Part shown: one piece after another, positions 8,718 through 17,652 of the stretch
Layout: every line of letters starts with the position of its first letter
Position numbering within the stretch: the first letter of the stretch is position 1
Assembly: GCF_009728145.1 (NCBI RefSeq)
Contig: NZ_WOCA01000005.1
Location: forward strand, 62,001 to 126,000
Source of the DNA: Ornithinibacillus caprae
GTDB lineage: Bacteria > Bacillota > Bacilli > Bacillales > Amphibacillaceae
DNA length: 64,000 nucleotides
Reading direction: 5' to 3'
Position numbers and translations under genes: made by a program
Notes under the pieces: model-generated
What the model was told of the DNA's origin: nothing
The model's database searches: none
Seen by the model: only the letters and a program-made list of their open reading frames with translations

Positions 8718-9770
8718 TTACTGGACATTTTCATCCATATGAACGAATGGTAGATCAGTATCTACTTGACCTAATATACGCTTTGTAAAAATGGCTTCTC
8801 CTTTCAGCCACTTTGCGAAGTCAAATATTACAGGCTCGCGGTCACCTCCAAGAGCAAACCAAGCCTTCTTCTCTTTAGGAAAATACGCTGAAGTATGAAT
8901 AGTACCTGACCAACTTTTATATTGATTGGAGAACACACCTCGATTCGTATCATTTAACAATCGAAACGCTTGGTATCCGTCTGTTACATCATATTGATGT
9001 CGTTCTATAGCCTCCATTCGCTTATAGGAATCATCTAGATGGTGACGATTTTCATGCTTTAACAACTCAAAATGGTTCGTACAAACATTAGACTGCCGTA
9101 CTTCAACCGAACGAGGTGTTGCCTCCACAACGTACGTCTCGCCACTTTTATCCAATACAATATAACTAAACGAGTGACGATGAGGTATTTCTTTTAATAG
9201 CTGGACTGCTTCTTCAACATTTGCACAAGATTCTAGCACCATTCTCCCAATCATATTACAAATAAATCCATCTCCTGGCTTTTTGCGATGCATGAAATTA
9301 TATCCCATCGCGAGCCCTTTTTCATTCATTCCGTCCATCCTACCAGTAATCCTTTGTGAAGGACCGATTACCGCGTACCCCTGATCACTCGGTTGAAAAA
9401 TCGTATAACGCCCCTCATATGTTTTGGGATGGTAGTCATAATTACGAATCATGTAATCAGAACTAGTAAAAATGGAACAGCCACTTCGCATATATGCTAA
9501 ACGATAGCCACCAAATTCTTGTAAAACTTCATTCATTGACCATGTTAATGCATCCTGCAATCCTTTTAATTCCTCCCAAATAGCTGGTGCAAATGGTAAA
9601 ATCGCCTGCTTCACTTCCTGCTCATCGATGGTGAAACGTGGTCTCCTAATCTTCCATTGTCTTTTTCTATTTTCTATCGTTAAGGAATCTTTTAACAGTT
9701 TTCCCTGCATAAAACCAAAATCATAATGGTTACCTCGAAATTGAATGATATCACTATATATTTGTTTCAA
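8718..9770 (-). CDS. C45-family Ntn-hydrolase (acyl-CoA:6-APA acyltransferase-like)
   Basis: A 350-residue protein. The family feature is an internal cysteine that becomes the N-terminal nucleophile: here Cys98 in SGCSIFTSSDYMIRNYDYH, followed by the family's RNYD turn. GRMDGMNEKGLAMGYNFM, SFSYIVLDKSGETYVVEATP and TNHF match the C45/choloylglycine-like fold. These enzymes cleave or form linear amide bonds; the substrate is not predictable. The absence of a signal peptide suggests a cytoplasmic enzyme. A gene of 1.9 kb for an ABC-F protein follows in the same direction with its own signals. Confidence 0.85.
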   Translation of the reverse strand: MKQIYSDIIQFRGNHYDFGFMQGKLLKDSLTIENRKRQWKIRRPRFTIDEQEVKQAILPFAPAIWEELKGLQDALTWSMNEVLQEFGGYRLAYMRSGCSIFTSSDYMIRNYDYHPKTYEGRYTIFQPSDQGYAVIGPSQRITGRMDGMNEKGLAMGYNFMHRKKPGDGFICNMIGRMVLESCANVEEAVQLLKEIPHRHSFSYIVLDKSGETYVVEATPRSVEVRQSNVCTNHFELLKHENRHHLDDSYKRMEAIERHQYDVTDGYQAFRLLNDTNRGVFSNQYKSWSGTIHTSAYFPKEKKAWFALGGDREPVIFDFAKWLKGEAIFTKRILGQVDTDLPFVHMDENVQ

Positions 9771-9844
9771 TATCTTTCCCTCATTTATTTTGTACTATTA
9801 TTAGTCTATCCGATCTAACAATTTTTGAAAAAGAATGCGACTTA

Positions 9845-9876
9845 AAAAGGATTAGAGAATGTTCTCTAATCCTTTT
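9845..9876 (-). terminator. Intrinsic terminator after yfmR
   Basis: AAAAGGATTAGAGAA and its perfect complement are separated by two bases and followed by T residues on the reverse strand. It lies about 55 bases after the yfmR stop. Confidence 0.85.
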
Positions 9877-9931
9877 GGACGGAATGAGGATCCACTTCGC
9901 CAACCCAAATCTAATTCAATGATTTCCCACT

Positions 9932-11809
9932 TTAATTGTTCTCATATTCTTCGATCATTAACGAGAGCTCTTCCCATCGCTCCATTTTTGCTTCTAGCTG
10001 GGACTCCGCTCCTTGTTGCTCAGCAAATAGATTTTGCACTTTTTCCGAATCACTACCCGCTTCGACAATGCTTTCTTGTAGTGCTTCGATCTTCTCTTCT
10101 AAAACAGTTATTTGATCTTCTATTTCGTTCCATTCCTTTTGTTCCATATAAGACAATTTTTTCTTTTGTTTTTTAGGCTTAGTTTCTTGCTTAACAGGTT
10201 TTGTCCCTTTTGTCTCATTCGTTTGTTGTTGCTCCAAATATTCACTATAGTTACCGAAGTAGGATTGAACTTGACCGTTTCCTTGAAATACTAGTAACTT
10301 ATCGACAACCCGATCTAGAAAATAACGATCATGAGAAACTGTAATAACTACACCAGGAAATTGATCCAAGTACTCCTCCAAGACTCCTAAAGTTTGCGTG
10401 TCTAAGTCATTGGTAGGCTCATCTAAGAAAAGAACATTTGGTTCGGTCATCAGTATTTTTAACAGATACAGCCTTCTTCTTTCTCCACCTGAAAGCTTCC
10501 GAATATATGTCCACTGATCCGCCCTAGAAAACAAGAAGCGTTCTAGCATCTGCTCGGCAGTAATAACGGAACCGTCCTTAGTATGAATAACCTCTGCCAC
10601 TTCTTTAATATAATCAATAATCCGCATACTTCCGTTGAGTTCTTCGTCACCTTGTGTATAGTAACCGATCTTTACCGTTTCCCCTATAATTACTTCACCT
10701 TGATCTGGTTCCATTCGTTTTGCCATCATGTTTAATAATGTTGTTTTACCAGATCCATTTGGTCCAATAATACCGATCCGATCACCAGGAATAATGAGCT
10801 GACTAAAGTCTTGAAGTAGGATTTTGTTTTCATAGGCCTTTTCCAAGTTCTTTAATTCAATTACCTTTTTACCTAAACGCTTTGATCCAACCTGAAACTC
10901 GACGTTTTGTTTTGTTGTATCAAAGCTTTGTTCCTTCATATCGTGGATACGATCAATTCTAGCTTTTTGCTTCGTTGAACGAGCTTTTGCTCCTCGTTTC
11001 AACCACGCTAACTCTCTACGTAATGTATTGGCATGTTTTTGTTGATTACTATGTTCCAACGCTTCTCTTTCAGCTTTTTTCTCAAGAAAAATTTCATAAT
11101 TTCCTTCATAAATATATAAATTTCCTTTATGCAATTCAAAAATTTTATTCGTAACTCTATTCAAGAAATATCTGTCATGTGTTACAAGTAATAGTGCTCC
11201 CTTGTAGGAGGATAGATATTTTTCAAGCCACTCAACCGTCTCATTATCTAGGTGGTTTGTCGGCTCATCTAAGATTAATAAATCTGCTTGCTGAATGAGA
11301 GATTTTGCTATGGCAATACGTTTCTTTTGACCACCAGATAATGCTGTTATTTTCTTATCAAAGTCTGTTATTCCTAATTTCGTTAATACAGTTTTTGCTG
11401 CCGTATTCGCTTCCCACGCTTCATGCTCATCCATTTTCTGTTGCATTTTCAATAATCGCTCTTGAACAGATACATTCGTTGGGTCCTTTTCTAATTCATG
11501 GAGAACATTTTCATATTCGCGCATCGTTTTCATGATGAGCGATTCACCATAATAGATTTGCTCAATAACCGTTAGATTAGGATTTAACTCAGGGTCTTGG
11601 GATAAATATTCAATTTTATAATCCTTTGGAGCATTAATCTCACCTGCTTCAGCTGAGTCAATACCAGCAAGTACTTTTAAAAAGCTAGATTTACCTGTAC
11701 CATTTACCCCAATTAGACCGATTCGATCATGAGAGGTAATGGTACATGTAACATGATTAAATAATGTTTTTTCTCCATATGATTTATGTAAATTTTCAAT
11801 GGTAAGCAT
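9932..11809 (-). CDS. yfmR: ABC-F ATPase of the YfmR/Uup type
   Basis: A 625-residue soluble protein with two ABC cassettes. Cassette 1 has GVNGTGKSS, LSGGQKKR and LLILDEPTNHLD; cassette 2 has GPNGSGKTT, LSGGERRR and VLFLDEPTNDLD. They are joined by a basic linker (LAWLKRGAKARSTKQKAR) and followed by a charged C-terminal coiled coil (about 530-625), which is the mark of the Uup/YfmR branch. Such proteins bind the ribosomal E site and relieve stalling, partly redundant with EF-P in B. subtilis. There are no membrane segments, so it is not a transporter. Length equals YfmR (about 629). Confidence 0.93.
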   Translation of the reverse strand: MLTIENLHKSYGEKTLFNHVTCTITSHDRIGLIGVNGTGKSSFLKVLAGIDSAEAGEINAPKDYKIEYLSQDPELNPNLTVIEQIYYGESLIMKTMREYENVLHELEKDPTNVSVQERLLKMQQKMDEHEAWEANTAAKTVLTKLGITDFDKKITALSGGQKKRIAIAKSLIQQADLLILDEPTNHLDNETVEWLEKYLSSYKGALLLVTHDRYFLNRVTNKIFELHKGNLYIYEGNYEIFLEKKAEREALEHSNQQKHANTLRRELAWLKRGAKARSTKQKARIDRIHDMKEQSFDTTKQNVEFQVGSKRLGKKVIELKNLEKAYENKILLQDFSQLIIPGDRIGIIGPNGSGKTTLLNMMAKRMEPDQGEVIIGETVKIGYYTQGDEELNGSMRIIDYIKEVAEVIHTKDGSVITAEQMLERFLFSRADQWTYIRKLSGGERRRLYLLKILMTEPNVLFLDEPTNDLDTQTLGVLEEYLDQFPGVVITVSHDRYFLDRVVDKLLVFQGNGQVQSYFGNYSEYLEQQQTNETKGTKPVKQETKPKKQKKKLSYMEQKEWNEIEDQITVLEEKIEALQESIVEAGSDSEKVQNLFAEQQGAESQLEAKMERWEELSLMIEEYENN

Positions 11810-11836
11810 GTAAGAACCTTCTTTACAATTTAATAC

Positions 11837-12028
11837 TTATTTATCTTTTCGATTTTCTATTAACTGTCTAATGAATATTGCAATTAAAAAAAGTAACCAA
11901 GAAGTCACTAAATAAAAAATTATTTTACTTACATCCGTCATTTCCGAATAAAAAATGGCCATCCCTATCCAAATAATGGATATAGCAATAATTTGATATA
12001 TATAAAATCTAATGGAAATCCCCTCCAA
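11837..12028 (-). CDS. Small two-helix membrane protein
   Basis: A 63-codon frame with two hydrophobic segments (IYQIIAISIIWIGMAIFY and IIFYLVTSWLLFLIAIFI) and a charged end ENRKDK. The start is unclear: the TTG at 12028 has no upstream ribosome site, while a strong GGAGGGG lies six bases before an ATT codon at about 12013, so an ATT start or an internal ATG is possible. The function is unknown. It lies just upstream of yfmR on the same strand. Confidence 0.55.
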   Translation of the reverse strand: MEGISIRFYIYQIIAISIIWIGMAIFYSEMTDVSKIIFYLVTSWLLFLIAIFIRQLIENRKDK

Positions 12029-12101
12029 ACATAGGTAATGCTCGCTTTCTAGTGTACCTTACTATCGTCTATTTTTCCATTTGTTTATATCAAAAAACAA
12101 G

Positions 12102-12129
12102 GGGTAACAGCCTATGAAAACTGTTACCC
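12102..12129 (-). terminator. Terminator of the riboflavin operon
   Basis: GGGTAACAG pairs with CTGTTACCC around a 10-base loop. Read on the reverse strand it is followed by CTTGTTTTTTG. It lies 20 bases after the ribH stop. Confidence 0.8.
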
Positions 12130-12148
12130 TCCTATATTTCATTTTACC

Positions 12149-12613
12149 TTATAATTGATTAACTAGATTTGCCATTTCGATAGCAGAAACTGCCGCCTCT
12201 GAACCTTTATTTCCTGCTTTTGTACCAGCACGTTCAATAGCTTGCTCGATCGTTTCTGTTGTTAATACTCCAAAGATTACTGGCTTACCAGATTGTAGCG
12301 CTGCTTGGGAAACACCTTTTGCTGCTTCGTTACATACATAATCGAAATGCGGAGTAGAACCGCGAATTACTGTTCCCAACGTTATCACTGCATCATATTC
12401 ACTGTTTTGTGCCATTTTTTGAGCAACTAAAGGAATTTCAAATGCTCCTGGCACCCACGCAACATCAATGTTACTTTCATCAACACCATGTCTTTTCAAT
12501 GTATCTATTGCACCATCTAATAATTTACTTGTAATAAATTCGTTAAAACGCCCTACAATAATACCAATCTTTAAATTACTTCCTACCAAATTACCTGCAA
12601 TTGTTTTTCCCAT
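12149..12613 (-). CDS. ribH: 6,7-dimethyl-8-ribityllumazine synthase
   Basis: A 154-residue enzyme that condenses the RibB product (3,4-dihydroxy-2-butanone 4-phosphate) with the ribityl-aminopyrimidine. Motifs [31 protein letters not shown] and the C-terminal GNKGSEAA are those of the icosahedral lumazine synthases. I chose the ATG at 12613 because AAGGAG lies nine bases upstream; the ATG three codons earlier is too close. It is the last gene of the operon. Confidence 0.95.
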   Translation of the reverse strand: MGKTIAGNLVGSNLKIGIIVGRFNEFITSKLLDGAIDTLKRHGVDESNIDVAWVPGAFEIPLVAQKMAQNSEYDAVITLGTVIRGSTPHFDYVCNEAAKGVSQAALQSGKPVIFGVLTTETIEQAIERAGTKAGNKGSEAAVSAIEMANLVNQL

Positions 12614-12629
12614 GTACTCCATCTCCTTG

Positions 12630-13259
12630 TTAGTTATATGCTACTCGATTTTCTTGTAGTTTTCGATAGCTAATAAGATCCTCTATGGAAATTAATTTTA
12701 TATCAAATTCCTTTGCCATTACTTCTAAATCTGGCAGACGTGCCATCGTACCATCTTCTTTAATGATTTCACAAATTACTCCCGATGGAAATGCATCACT
12801 TAGTTTTGCCAAATCAACAGACGCCTCCGTGTGACCTGGACGTGTTAGAACTCCACCATCCTTCGCAACTAATGGAAACATATGACCAGGTTGTTTAAAA
12901 TTCGCTATTGTTGCATTTGGGTTGATTAATTCCTGTATGGTTTTAGATCGCTCCGCAGCGCTTATCCCGGTAGTTGTACTTACATGATCAATACTAACGG
13001 TAAAAGCTGTTCCGAATGGGTCAGTGCTGTTAGTAGTCATCATTGTCAAACCTACTTTTTTAGCTAGGTCTTTTTCAATTGTCGTACATACTAGACCTTT
13101 CCCATGTGTAATCATAAAATTAATCATTTCTGGTGTAGCTTTTTCTGAAAGAGCAACAAAGTCCCCTTCATTTTCACGATTTTCATCATCCACCACAATA
13201 ATAGGTTTTCCAGCTTTCAAGTCAAAAATTGCCTCTTCAATCGTATGCAACATAATCAT
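12630..13259 (-). CDS. ribB: 3,4-dihydroxy-2-butanone 4-phosphate synthase, stand-alone
   Basis: A 209-residue RibB that converts ribulose 5-phosphate to dihydroxybutanone phosphate and formate. [29 protein letters not shown] and [15 protein letters not shown] are the metal and substrate motifs. Most Bacillus species carry a fused RibBA of about 400 residues; here the reading frame stops cleanly after the synthase domain ([19 protein letters not shown]) and ribH begins 16 bases later with its own AAGGAG. No GTP cyclohydrolase II remnant is visible. Confidence 0.94.
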   Translation of the reverse strand: MIMLHTIEEAIFDLKAGKPIIVVDDENRENEGDFVALSEKATPEMINFMITHGKGLVCTTIEKDLAKKVGLTMMTTNSTDPFGTAFTVSIDHVSTTTGISAAERSKTIQELINPNATIANFKQPGHMFPLVAKDGGVLTRPGHTEASVDLAKLSDAFPSGVICEIIKEDGTMARLPDLEVMAKEFDIKLISIEDLISYRKLQENRVAYN

Positions 13260-13268
13260 TCACTTCCT

Positions 13269-13925
13269 TTACATGAATCCATTTTGGCTTAAAAAATCTT
13301 GATCGATTCCACTTTTCTCTTCATTTTTAGAGAATTGCTGATTAAGCATATTTTGAACATATTTTGCGAGCATATCACATTCTATATTAACGATATCTCC
13401 CTGTTTCTTATCACCTAAAACCGTTTCTGATACGGTATGGGGAATAAGTGAGATCGTACATGTGTTTCCGTTGATACCAAAAACGGTTAAGCTCGTGCCA
13501 TCCACTGTGATTGAGCCTTTAAATAGTATAAATTTAGTAAGCTCAGCTGGGACTTGAATATCATAATAGATCGCATTCTCCTGTTTTTGTTTGTGGGTAA
13601 TCTTCCCAATTCCATCTACATGCCCGGAAACAAAGTGACCACCAAACCGTCCATTTGCAGCCATCGCCCTCTCCAGGTTAACGCTTGCTCCTGTTTGCAA
13701 TCCATTTAAGGAAGTTGACTTGACTGTTTCGGGCATAACATCGACTTGAAAATCGCTTGCAGTAAAATCGGTTACGGTAAGACAAATTCCATTAACAGCA
13801 ATACTGTCTCCTAAATTTGCGTCCTCTAAAATTTTCTTTGCACCGATCGTCATTTGGATTGATTGCTCTGAAACATTATTTATTTTTTTGATGATGCCTT
13901 TTTCTTCGATAATACCTGTAAACAT
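13269..13925 (-). CDS. ribE: Riboflavin synthase alpha subunit
   Basis: A 218-residue protein with two homologous lumazine-binding domains (each starting with an MFTGIIEE- or FILFKGSITVDG-type segment). It dismutates two lumazines to riboflavin. MFTGIIEEKG, GDSIAVNGICLTV and GHFVSGHVDG are diagnostic. It is the first gene after the FMN riboswitch and precedes ribB by nine bases. In the common Bacillus order ribD would come first, and it is absent here. Confidence 0.95.
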   Translation of the reverse strand: MFTGIIEEKGIIKKINNVSEQSIQMTIGAKKILEDANLGDSIAVNGICLTVTDFTASDFQVDVMPETVKSTSLNGLQTGASVNLERAMAANGRFGGHFVSGHVDGIGKITHKQKQENAIYYDIQVPAELTKFILFKGSITVDGTSLTVFGINGNTCTISLIPHTVSETVLGDKKQGDIVNIECDMLAKYVQNMLNQQFSKNEEKSGIDQDFLSQNGFM

Positions 13926-13951
13926 GTTTCCTCACCCCTTATTGTACAATT

Positions 13952-13979
13952 AAAAAAACCTCTGAATCAGCTTCAGAGG
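13952..13979 (-). terminator. Riboswitch-controlled terminator
   Basis: Reverse-strand CCTCTGAA and TTCAGAGG pair around a five-base loop and are followed by seven T residues, 27 bases before the ribE start. Its place between the FMN aptamer and the first gene fits control by premature termination when FMN is bound. Confidence 0.85.
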
Positions 13980-14096
13980 CATAAAGACAGAATTTTTTTA
14001 GGCAAGCAAAATAAAAACAATATAGCCAAAAAGACTAGGCGTTTTAGTACATAATCCATTGGTTATGTATTCCAAACCCTTGCTTGCATTCGAAAA

Positions 14097-14236
14097 TTCC
14101 TTCTCCCATCCAGACTTTACTGTCGGTTCCGGATTCGCACCAGATCCACCGTATCGTTATACAACCACACGGGTCACGGACTTAGAAGTACATACTTCAT
14201 CACCGCCGGTTGGGAATTTCACCCTACCCCGAAGGA
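14097..14236 (-). promoter_or_regulatory. FMN riboswitch (RFN element)
   Basis: Read on the reverse strand the element begins CCTTCGGGGTAGGGTGAAAT, continues with CCCAACCGGCGGTGATG and GGTGCGAATCCGG and closes with CCGACAGTAAAGTCTGG and GATGGGAGAAGGA. These are the universally conserved segments of the RFN aptamer. It precedes ribE by about 170 bases, with a terminator hairpin between them. Confidence 0.97.
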
Positions 14237-14299
14237 ATAAAACCTATAAAATTATACACCAAGTTTACCAACAATAAACCAATAAAGCAACATTAAAGG

Positions 14300-14356
14300 T
14301 TCCTGTCACTTGTCGGAAAGTGTCGATATTTGTCGGCGCCTGTCACTTGTCGAATT
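14300..14356. repeat. Degenerate copy of the CCTGTCACTTGTCG repeat
   Basis: Two direct copies of CCTGTCACTTGTCG (14302-14315 and 14339-14352) lie beyond the resA-like stop. The same sequence forms perfect palindromes at 29042-29084 and 30900-30948. Here the inverted half is missing, so no long hairpin forms. Confidence 0.6.
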
Positions 14357-14944
14357 TTAGTTCATTTGTTCATATTCTTGAATCATTTGTTCATAGCTTA
14401 ATGCTCCAAAGGCGACATTATGTACACGTCCGTCCGCGTCGATGAGGAAGGAAGTAGGAATGGGTTGAATCCGGTAAAGATCTGATACTTCACTTTTCTC
14501 GTCCATTAAAATCGGAAAAGACAGATCATACTCCTCAACAAACGTTGTAACATCCTTTTTTCTCAGTTCTGTATCTGTTAAATTAACAGCTAAGATTGTT
14601 ATATCTTTTTCTTGATAAAACTTTTGCATATCAGGCATTTCAGATCGACACGGCCCACACCATGATGCCCAAAAATTAATCATGACAGGTTCCCCACGAA
14701 AATCTGATAGCTTTACTGTTTCTCCCTCCAACGTTGTTAACTCAAAATCTGGCGCTATGTTTCCACGATTTAGTCCAATTTTATCGTTATCCTGTACGGC
14801 CATCACATCTATTTCGGTATCATTCATTTCAGACTCTGTTCTATTATATTCGACCGAATTCGTATCACCCGATTTCATGGAAAAGTCATAAATAGCCCAA
14901 GAGACCATTCCAACAACTATCAATAGAAATATTGATTTTTTCAT
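14357..14944 (-). CDS. ResA-like membrane-anchored thiol-disulfide oxidoreductase
   Basis: A 195-residue protein with an N-terminal signal anchor (IFLLIVVGMVSWAIYDF) and an extracytoplasmic thioredoxin fold. GNIAPDFELTTLEGE opens the AhpC/TSA-type domain, FWASWCGPC holds the active cysteines Cys96 and Cys99, and IQPIPTSFLID is the cis-proline loop. Such proteins keep apocytochrome c or other exported thiols reduced. No cytochrome-maturation gene is adjacent, so the client is unknown. AATGGAGG precedes the ATG. Confidence 0.9.
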   Translation of the reverse strand: MKKSIFLLIVVGMVSWAIYDFSMKSGDTNSVEYNRTESEMNDTEIDVMAVQDNDKIGLNRGNIAPDFELTTLEGETVKLSDFRGEPVMINFWASWCGPCRSEMPDMQKFYQEKDITILAVNLTDTELRKKDVTTFVEEYDLSFPILMDEKSEVSDLYRIQPIPTSFLIDADGRVHNVAFGALSYEQMIQEYEQMN

Positions 14945-15321
14945 ATAAAAACCTCCATTATAAGCTAAATTAGAGAACCGCGTATCTTATTAATCTGTAA
15001 TAAAAAGCTACCTATTACCATCATAACCATTCCATGTAATTTCATTATTTTTTCACTGTATTTATTTTGTAGATCCCTAAAATTTATACAATGAATAGTG
15101 AACTATAGTGTATAGGATAACCCAAATTTGGATTACTTATTGTCAAATAGCAAAGATAGATCTATACAGGGTGTTCGACTCCTAACTCTTGGGTATTATG
15201 AGATAGATTAACGATATAAATAGAATGTAAAAGTAATTAATTGCGTATTTTAATACTAATATTATGCTCTTGCTCTTTCTTCCTCATCCCTGTAATATAC
15301 ATACAAAAGATAGGCAATTAA
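14945..15321. other. Intergenic region without a recognised gene
   Basis: About 380 AT-rich bases between divergent genes. I see no open frame with a ribosome site, no repeat and no clear structured RNA. It must hold the promoter of the resA-like gene. Confidence 0.5.
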
Positions 15322-15350
15322 TTGTCATTATTAACAAAGTACCTTTTAAT
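15322..15350 (+). promoter_or_regulatory. Candidate SigA promoter of the P1 peptidase gene
   Basis: TTGTCA and TTTAAT are separated by 17 bases, and the coding start is 45 bases downstream. Confidence 0.45.
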
Positions 15351-15394
15351 TAAAAACTGAATGATATCAAAGAAACAGTTAAGGAGAGGTTTAG

Positions 15395-16390
15395 ATGCCG
15401 CTACAAAAAGGGAAAAACAACTGTATTACAGATGTCGAAGGAGTACAAGTTGGACATGTCACATTATATGAAAAAATAAATAATGAAGACACGGTCTGTA
15501 CGGGGGTAACAGCTATTCTTCCGCATAGTGGGAACCTATTTACGGAAAAGGTTCATGCCGCCAGTTACGTAATTAATGGATACGGTAAGTCAACTGGATT
15601 AATCCAACTGAATGAATTAGGTCTAATCGAATCTCCGATTATGCTAACTAACACATTTAGTGTTGGACCAGTACTTGAGGGGACCCTTCGATATATGTTA
15701 GAGCAAAATAAAGAAATTGGGGAATCCGCTGGAACCATTAATATAGTAGTAGGAGAATGTAATGATAGTTATTTAAACTCAATGCGAATCCAAGCACTTA
15801 AACCGGAACATGCAATGGAAGCGATTAATAAAGCAAGTACTGGTGTTGCTGAAGAAGGAGCTGTTGGTGCTGGCAAGGGAATGATGTGCTTTGGATATAA
15901 AGGTGGTATTGGGACAGCATCTCGCATAGTCACTGCTGCCAATCAAAAATATACGGTTGGATGCCTGATCAATTCTAATTTTGGACAACGAGATCAAGCG
16001 CTATTTGCTAATTTCCCTAAGCTAGAAATAAAAACTCCAGACGGTTCTATTATGATGATAATCGCAACGGATGCCCCTTTGTATGATCGTCAGTTAGAAC
16101 GTTTAGCTAAGCATACTGCAGCTGGACTAGCTCGAACTGGAAGCAATATTTCCCATGGAAGCGGTGATATTGCAATCGCATTTTCTACCGCCAATAAAAT
16201 ACATCACAATGCAAATGAACATACCGAATCGATGACCTATATTCGTGATAGTCATAAGGTGATGAACCAATTATTCCAAGCTGTGATTGAAACAACCGAA
16301 GAAGCAATCATTAATTCGTTGAAAAACGCTAAAACTACAGAAGGAAAACGAGGGCGTGTCGTAGAAAAAGCTCCAATTCCTCAAGAGTAA
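15395..16390 (+). CDS. P1-family aminopeptidase/amidase (DmpA-like)
   Basis: A 331-residue enzyme of the DmpA/BapA family, which self-cleaves to expose an N-terminal serine. TPDGSIMMIIATDAPL contains the expected cleavage site, with Ser218 as nucleophile. ITDVEGVQVGHVT, CTGVTAILPHSG, NTFSVGPV and ARTGSNISHGSGDIAIAFST are family motifs. These enzymes release N-terminal D- or L-amino acids or cleave beta-peptides. There is no signal peptide, so it is probably cytoplasmic. AAGGAGAGG precedes the ATG, and the gene is followed by its own terminator. Confidence 0.9.
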   Translation: MPLQKGKNNCITDVEGVQVGHVTLYEKINNEDTVCTGVTAILPHSGNLFTEKVHAASYVINGYGKSTGLIQLNELGLIESPIMLTNTFSVGPVLEGTLRYMLEQNKEIGESAGTINIVVGECNDSYLNSMRIQALKPEHAMEAINKASTGVAEEGAVGAGKGMMCFGYKGGIGTASRIVTAANQKYTVGCLINSNFGQRDQALFANFPKLEIKTPDGSIMMIIATDAPLYDRQLERLAKHTAAGLARTGSNISHGSGDIAIAFSTANKIHHNANEHTESMTYIRDSHKVMNQLFQAVIETTEEAIINSLKNAKTTEGKRGRVVEKAPIPQE

Positions 16391-16476
16391 TAAACAAAAG
16401 CATCATTGCTCTTTAATCTACTTACGAATTGCGCCACCAGCAAAAGGTAATGCTGTATCGCTATTCGCTGGAAGTA

Positions 16477-16518
16477 AAAAATGAAGAACCTACCTGTCGG
16501 AAAAGGTTCTTCATTTTT
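16477..16518 (+). terminator. Terminator of the P1 peptidase gene
   Basis: AAAAATGAAGAACCT pairs perfectly with AGGTTCTTCATTTTT across a 12-base loop. Confidence 0.8.
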
Positions 16519-16573
16519 TGATATATACGTCTACATTGATATGAGTGACCGATTAAGAGGAAGCATTATGAAA

Positions 16574-16744
16574 ACAGGCTCTCATTCACCTTGTCAGTGA
16601 CCATTTCTCTCTAGTCTCTCGCCATACGGGCTCTTATTCACCCTTTCAGTGACCATTTCTCTCTAGTCTCTCGCCATACGGGCTCTCATCACCTCTATAA
16701 GTGACCGTTTCTCTCCCGCCTCGATCCAAACGGGCTCTCATCAC
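16574..16744. repeat. Tandem 52-bp repeat, three copies plus a partial one
   Basis: Units start at 16574, 16626, 16678 and 16730, each beginning AC(A/G)GGCTCT(C/T)AT. Units 1 and 2 are almost identical (GTGACCATTTCTCTCTAGTC shared), and unit 3 is diverged. The last partial unit runs into the stop codon of the pseudouridine synthase gene, so the array has grown from that 3' end. No open frame is associated with it. Confidence 0.85.
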
Positions 16745-17634
16745 TTTGATTTATTATAAAAAGAACGAGGAACGTCAGCTTTAAATAATAGTAATTGACC
16801 AGTAGTTGGATGGTTGAACGAAAGTACCTTCGCATGTAATCCAAGTCTTCCAATCGGATTGCCATTCGCACCGTATTTTTTATCCCCTACGATTGGGTGA
16901 CCCAAATCCTTCATATGGACTCGGATTTGGTTTTTTCTTCCGGTTTCTAACTGAACTTCTAATAAAGAAAATTCATTGTTCGATTGAAGAACTTTATAAT
17001 GTGTTACAGCATGTTGACCATTTTTATCTGGGCTCGAATACATCAAATGTGTTTTTGTTTCTTTTAACCACGAAGCAATCCTCCCAGATGGTTTGGTCAC
17101 CTTTCCTTCTACTAAAGCAACATATGTGCGTTCTTTTACAATATCTTTCCATTTATCTTGTAATTGTCGCTTTGTCTTTTCGTTTTTTGCAAACATCATT
17201 ACCCCAGAGGTTTCTTTATCAAGTCGATGTACGACGAAAACTCGATTTTGTGGATCCTGTTGACGAACATATTCCATTAATTGATGATGCACCGTTTGTT
17301 GCTTTTCTTTTTTAGTTGCTATTGAGAGCAACCCAGCTTCTTTATTGATAACAATAATATCCTTATCTTCAAAAATAATTGACATTCCAATTAATTGATC
17401 CTGCTTAATCGCCGCTTTATTTTTTAACACGATAACCTGTTGTCCAGGTTTTAGAGGATAATTATGTTTTGTTTCAATATGATCATCCACTGTAATCTGA
17501 CCACGAGTTAATATAGATTTTACTGAGTTACGACTACGGTTGTGCATTACCTCAAGTAAAAAAGGTAGTAATTCCGTGTGCTCTTTAACCGTGTATGTTA
17601 GCGAATTATTGTTTGATCTAAACTTACTTTTCAT
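16741..17634 (-). CDS. RluA-family RNA pseudouridine synthase
   Basis: A 297-residue enzyme. An S4-like RNA-binding domain occupies residues about 25-75 (LLPFLLEVM, SRNSVKSILTRGQITVDD) and the catalytic domain follows, with VVHRLDKETSGVMMFAKN placing the catalytic aspartate at Asp139. GRKNQIRVHMKDLGHPIVGDKKYG is the second conserved block. It isomerises uridines in rRNA or tRNA; the exact target is not predictable. Its 3' end borders the 52-bp tandem array. AAAGGAG precedes the ATG. Confidence 0.93.
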   Translation of the reverse strand: MKSKFRSNNNSLTYTVKEHTELLPFLLEVMHNRSRNSVKSILTRGQITVDDHIETKHNYPLKPGQQVIVLKNKAAIKQDQLIGMSIIFEDKDIIVINKEAGLLSIATKKEKQQTVHHQLMEYVRQQDPQNRVFVVHRLDKETSGVMMFAKNEKTKRQLQDKWKDIVKERTYVALVEGKVTKPSGRIASWLKETKTHLMYSSPDKNGQHAVTHYKVLQSNNEFSLLEVQLETGRKNQIRVHMKDLGHPIVGDKKYGANGNPIGRLGLHAKVLSFNHPTTGQLLLFKADVPRSFYNKSK

Positions 17635-17652
17635 AAAAGAACTCCTTTTAAC

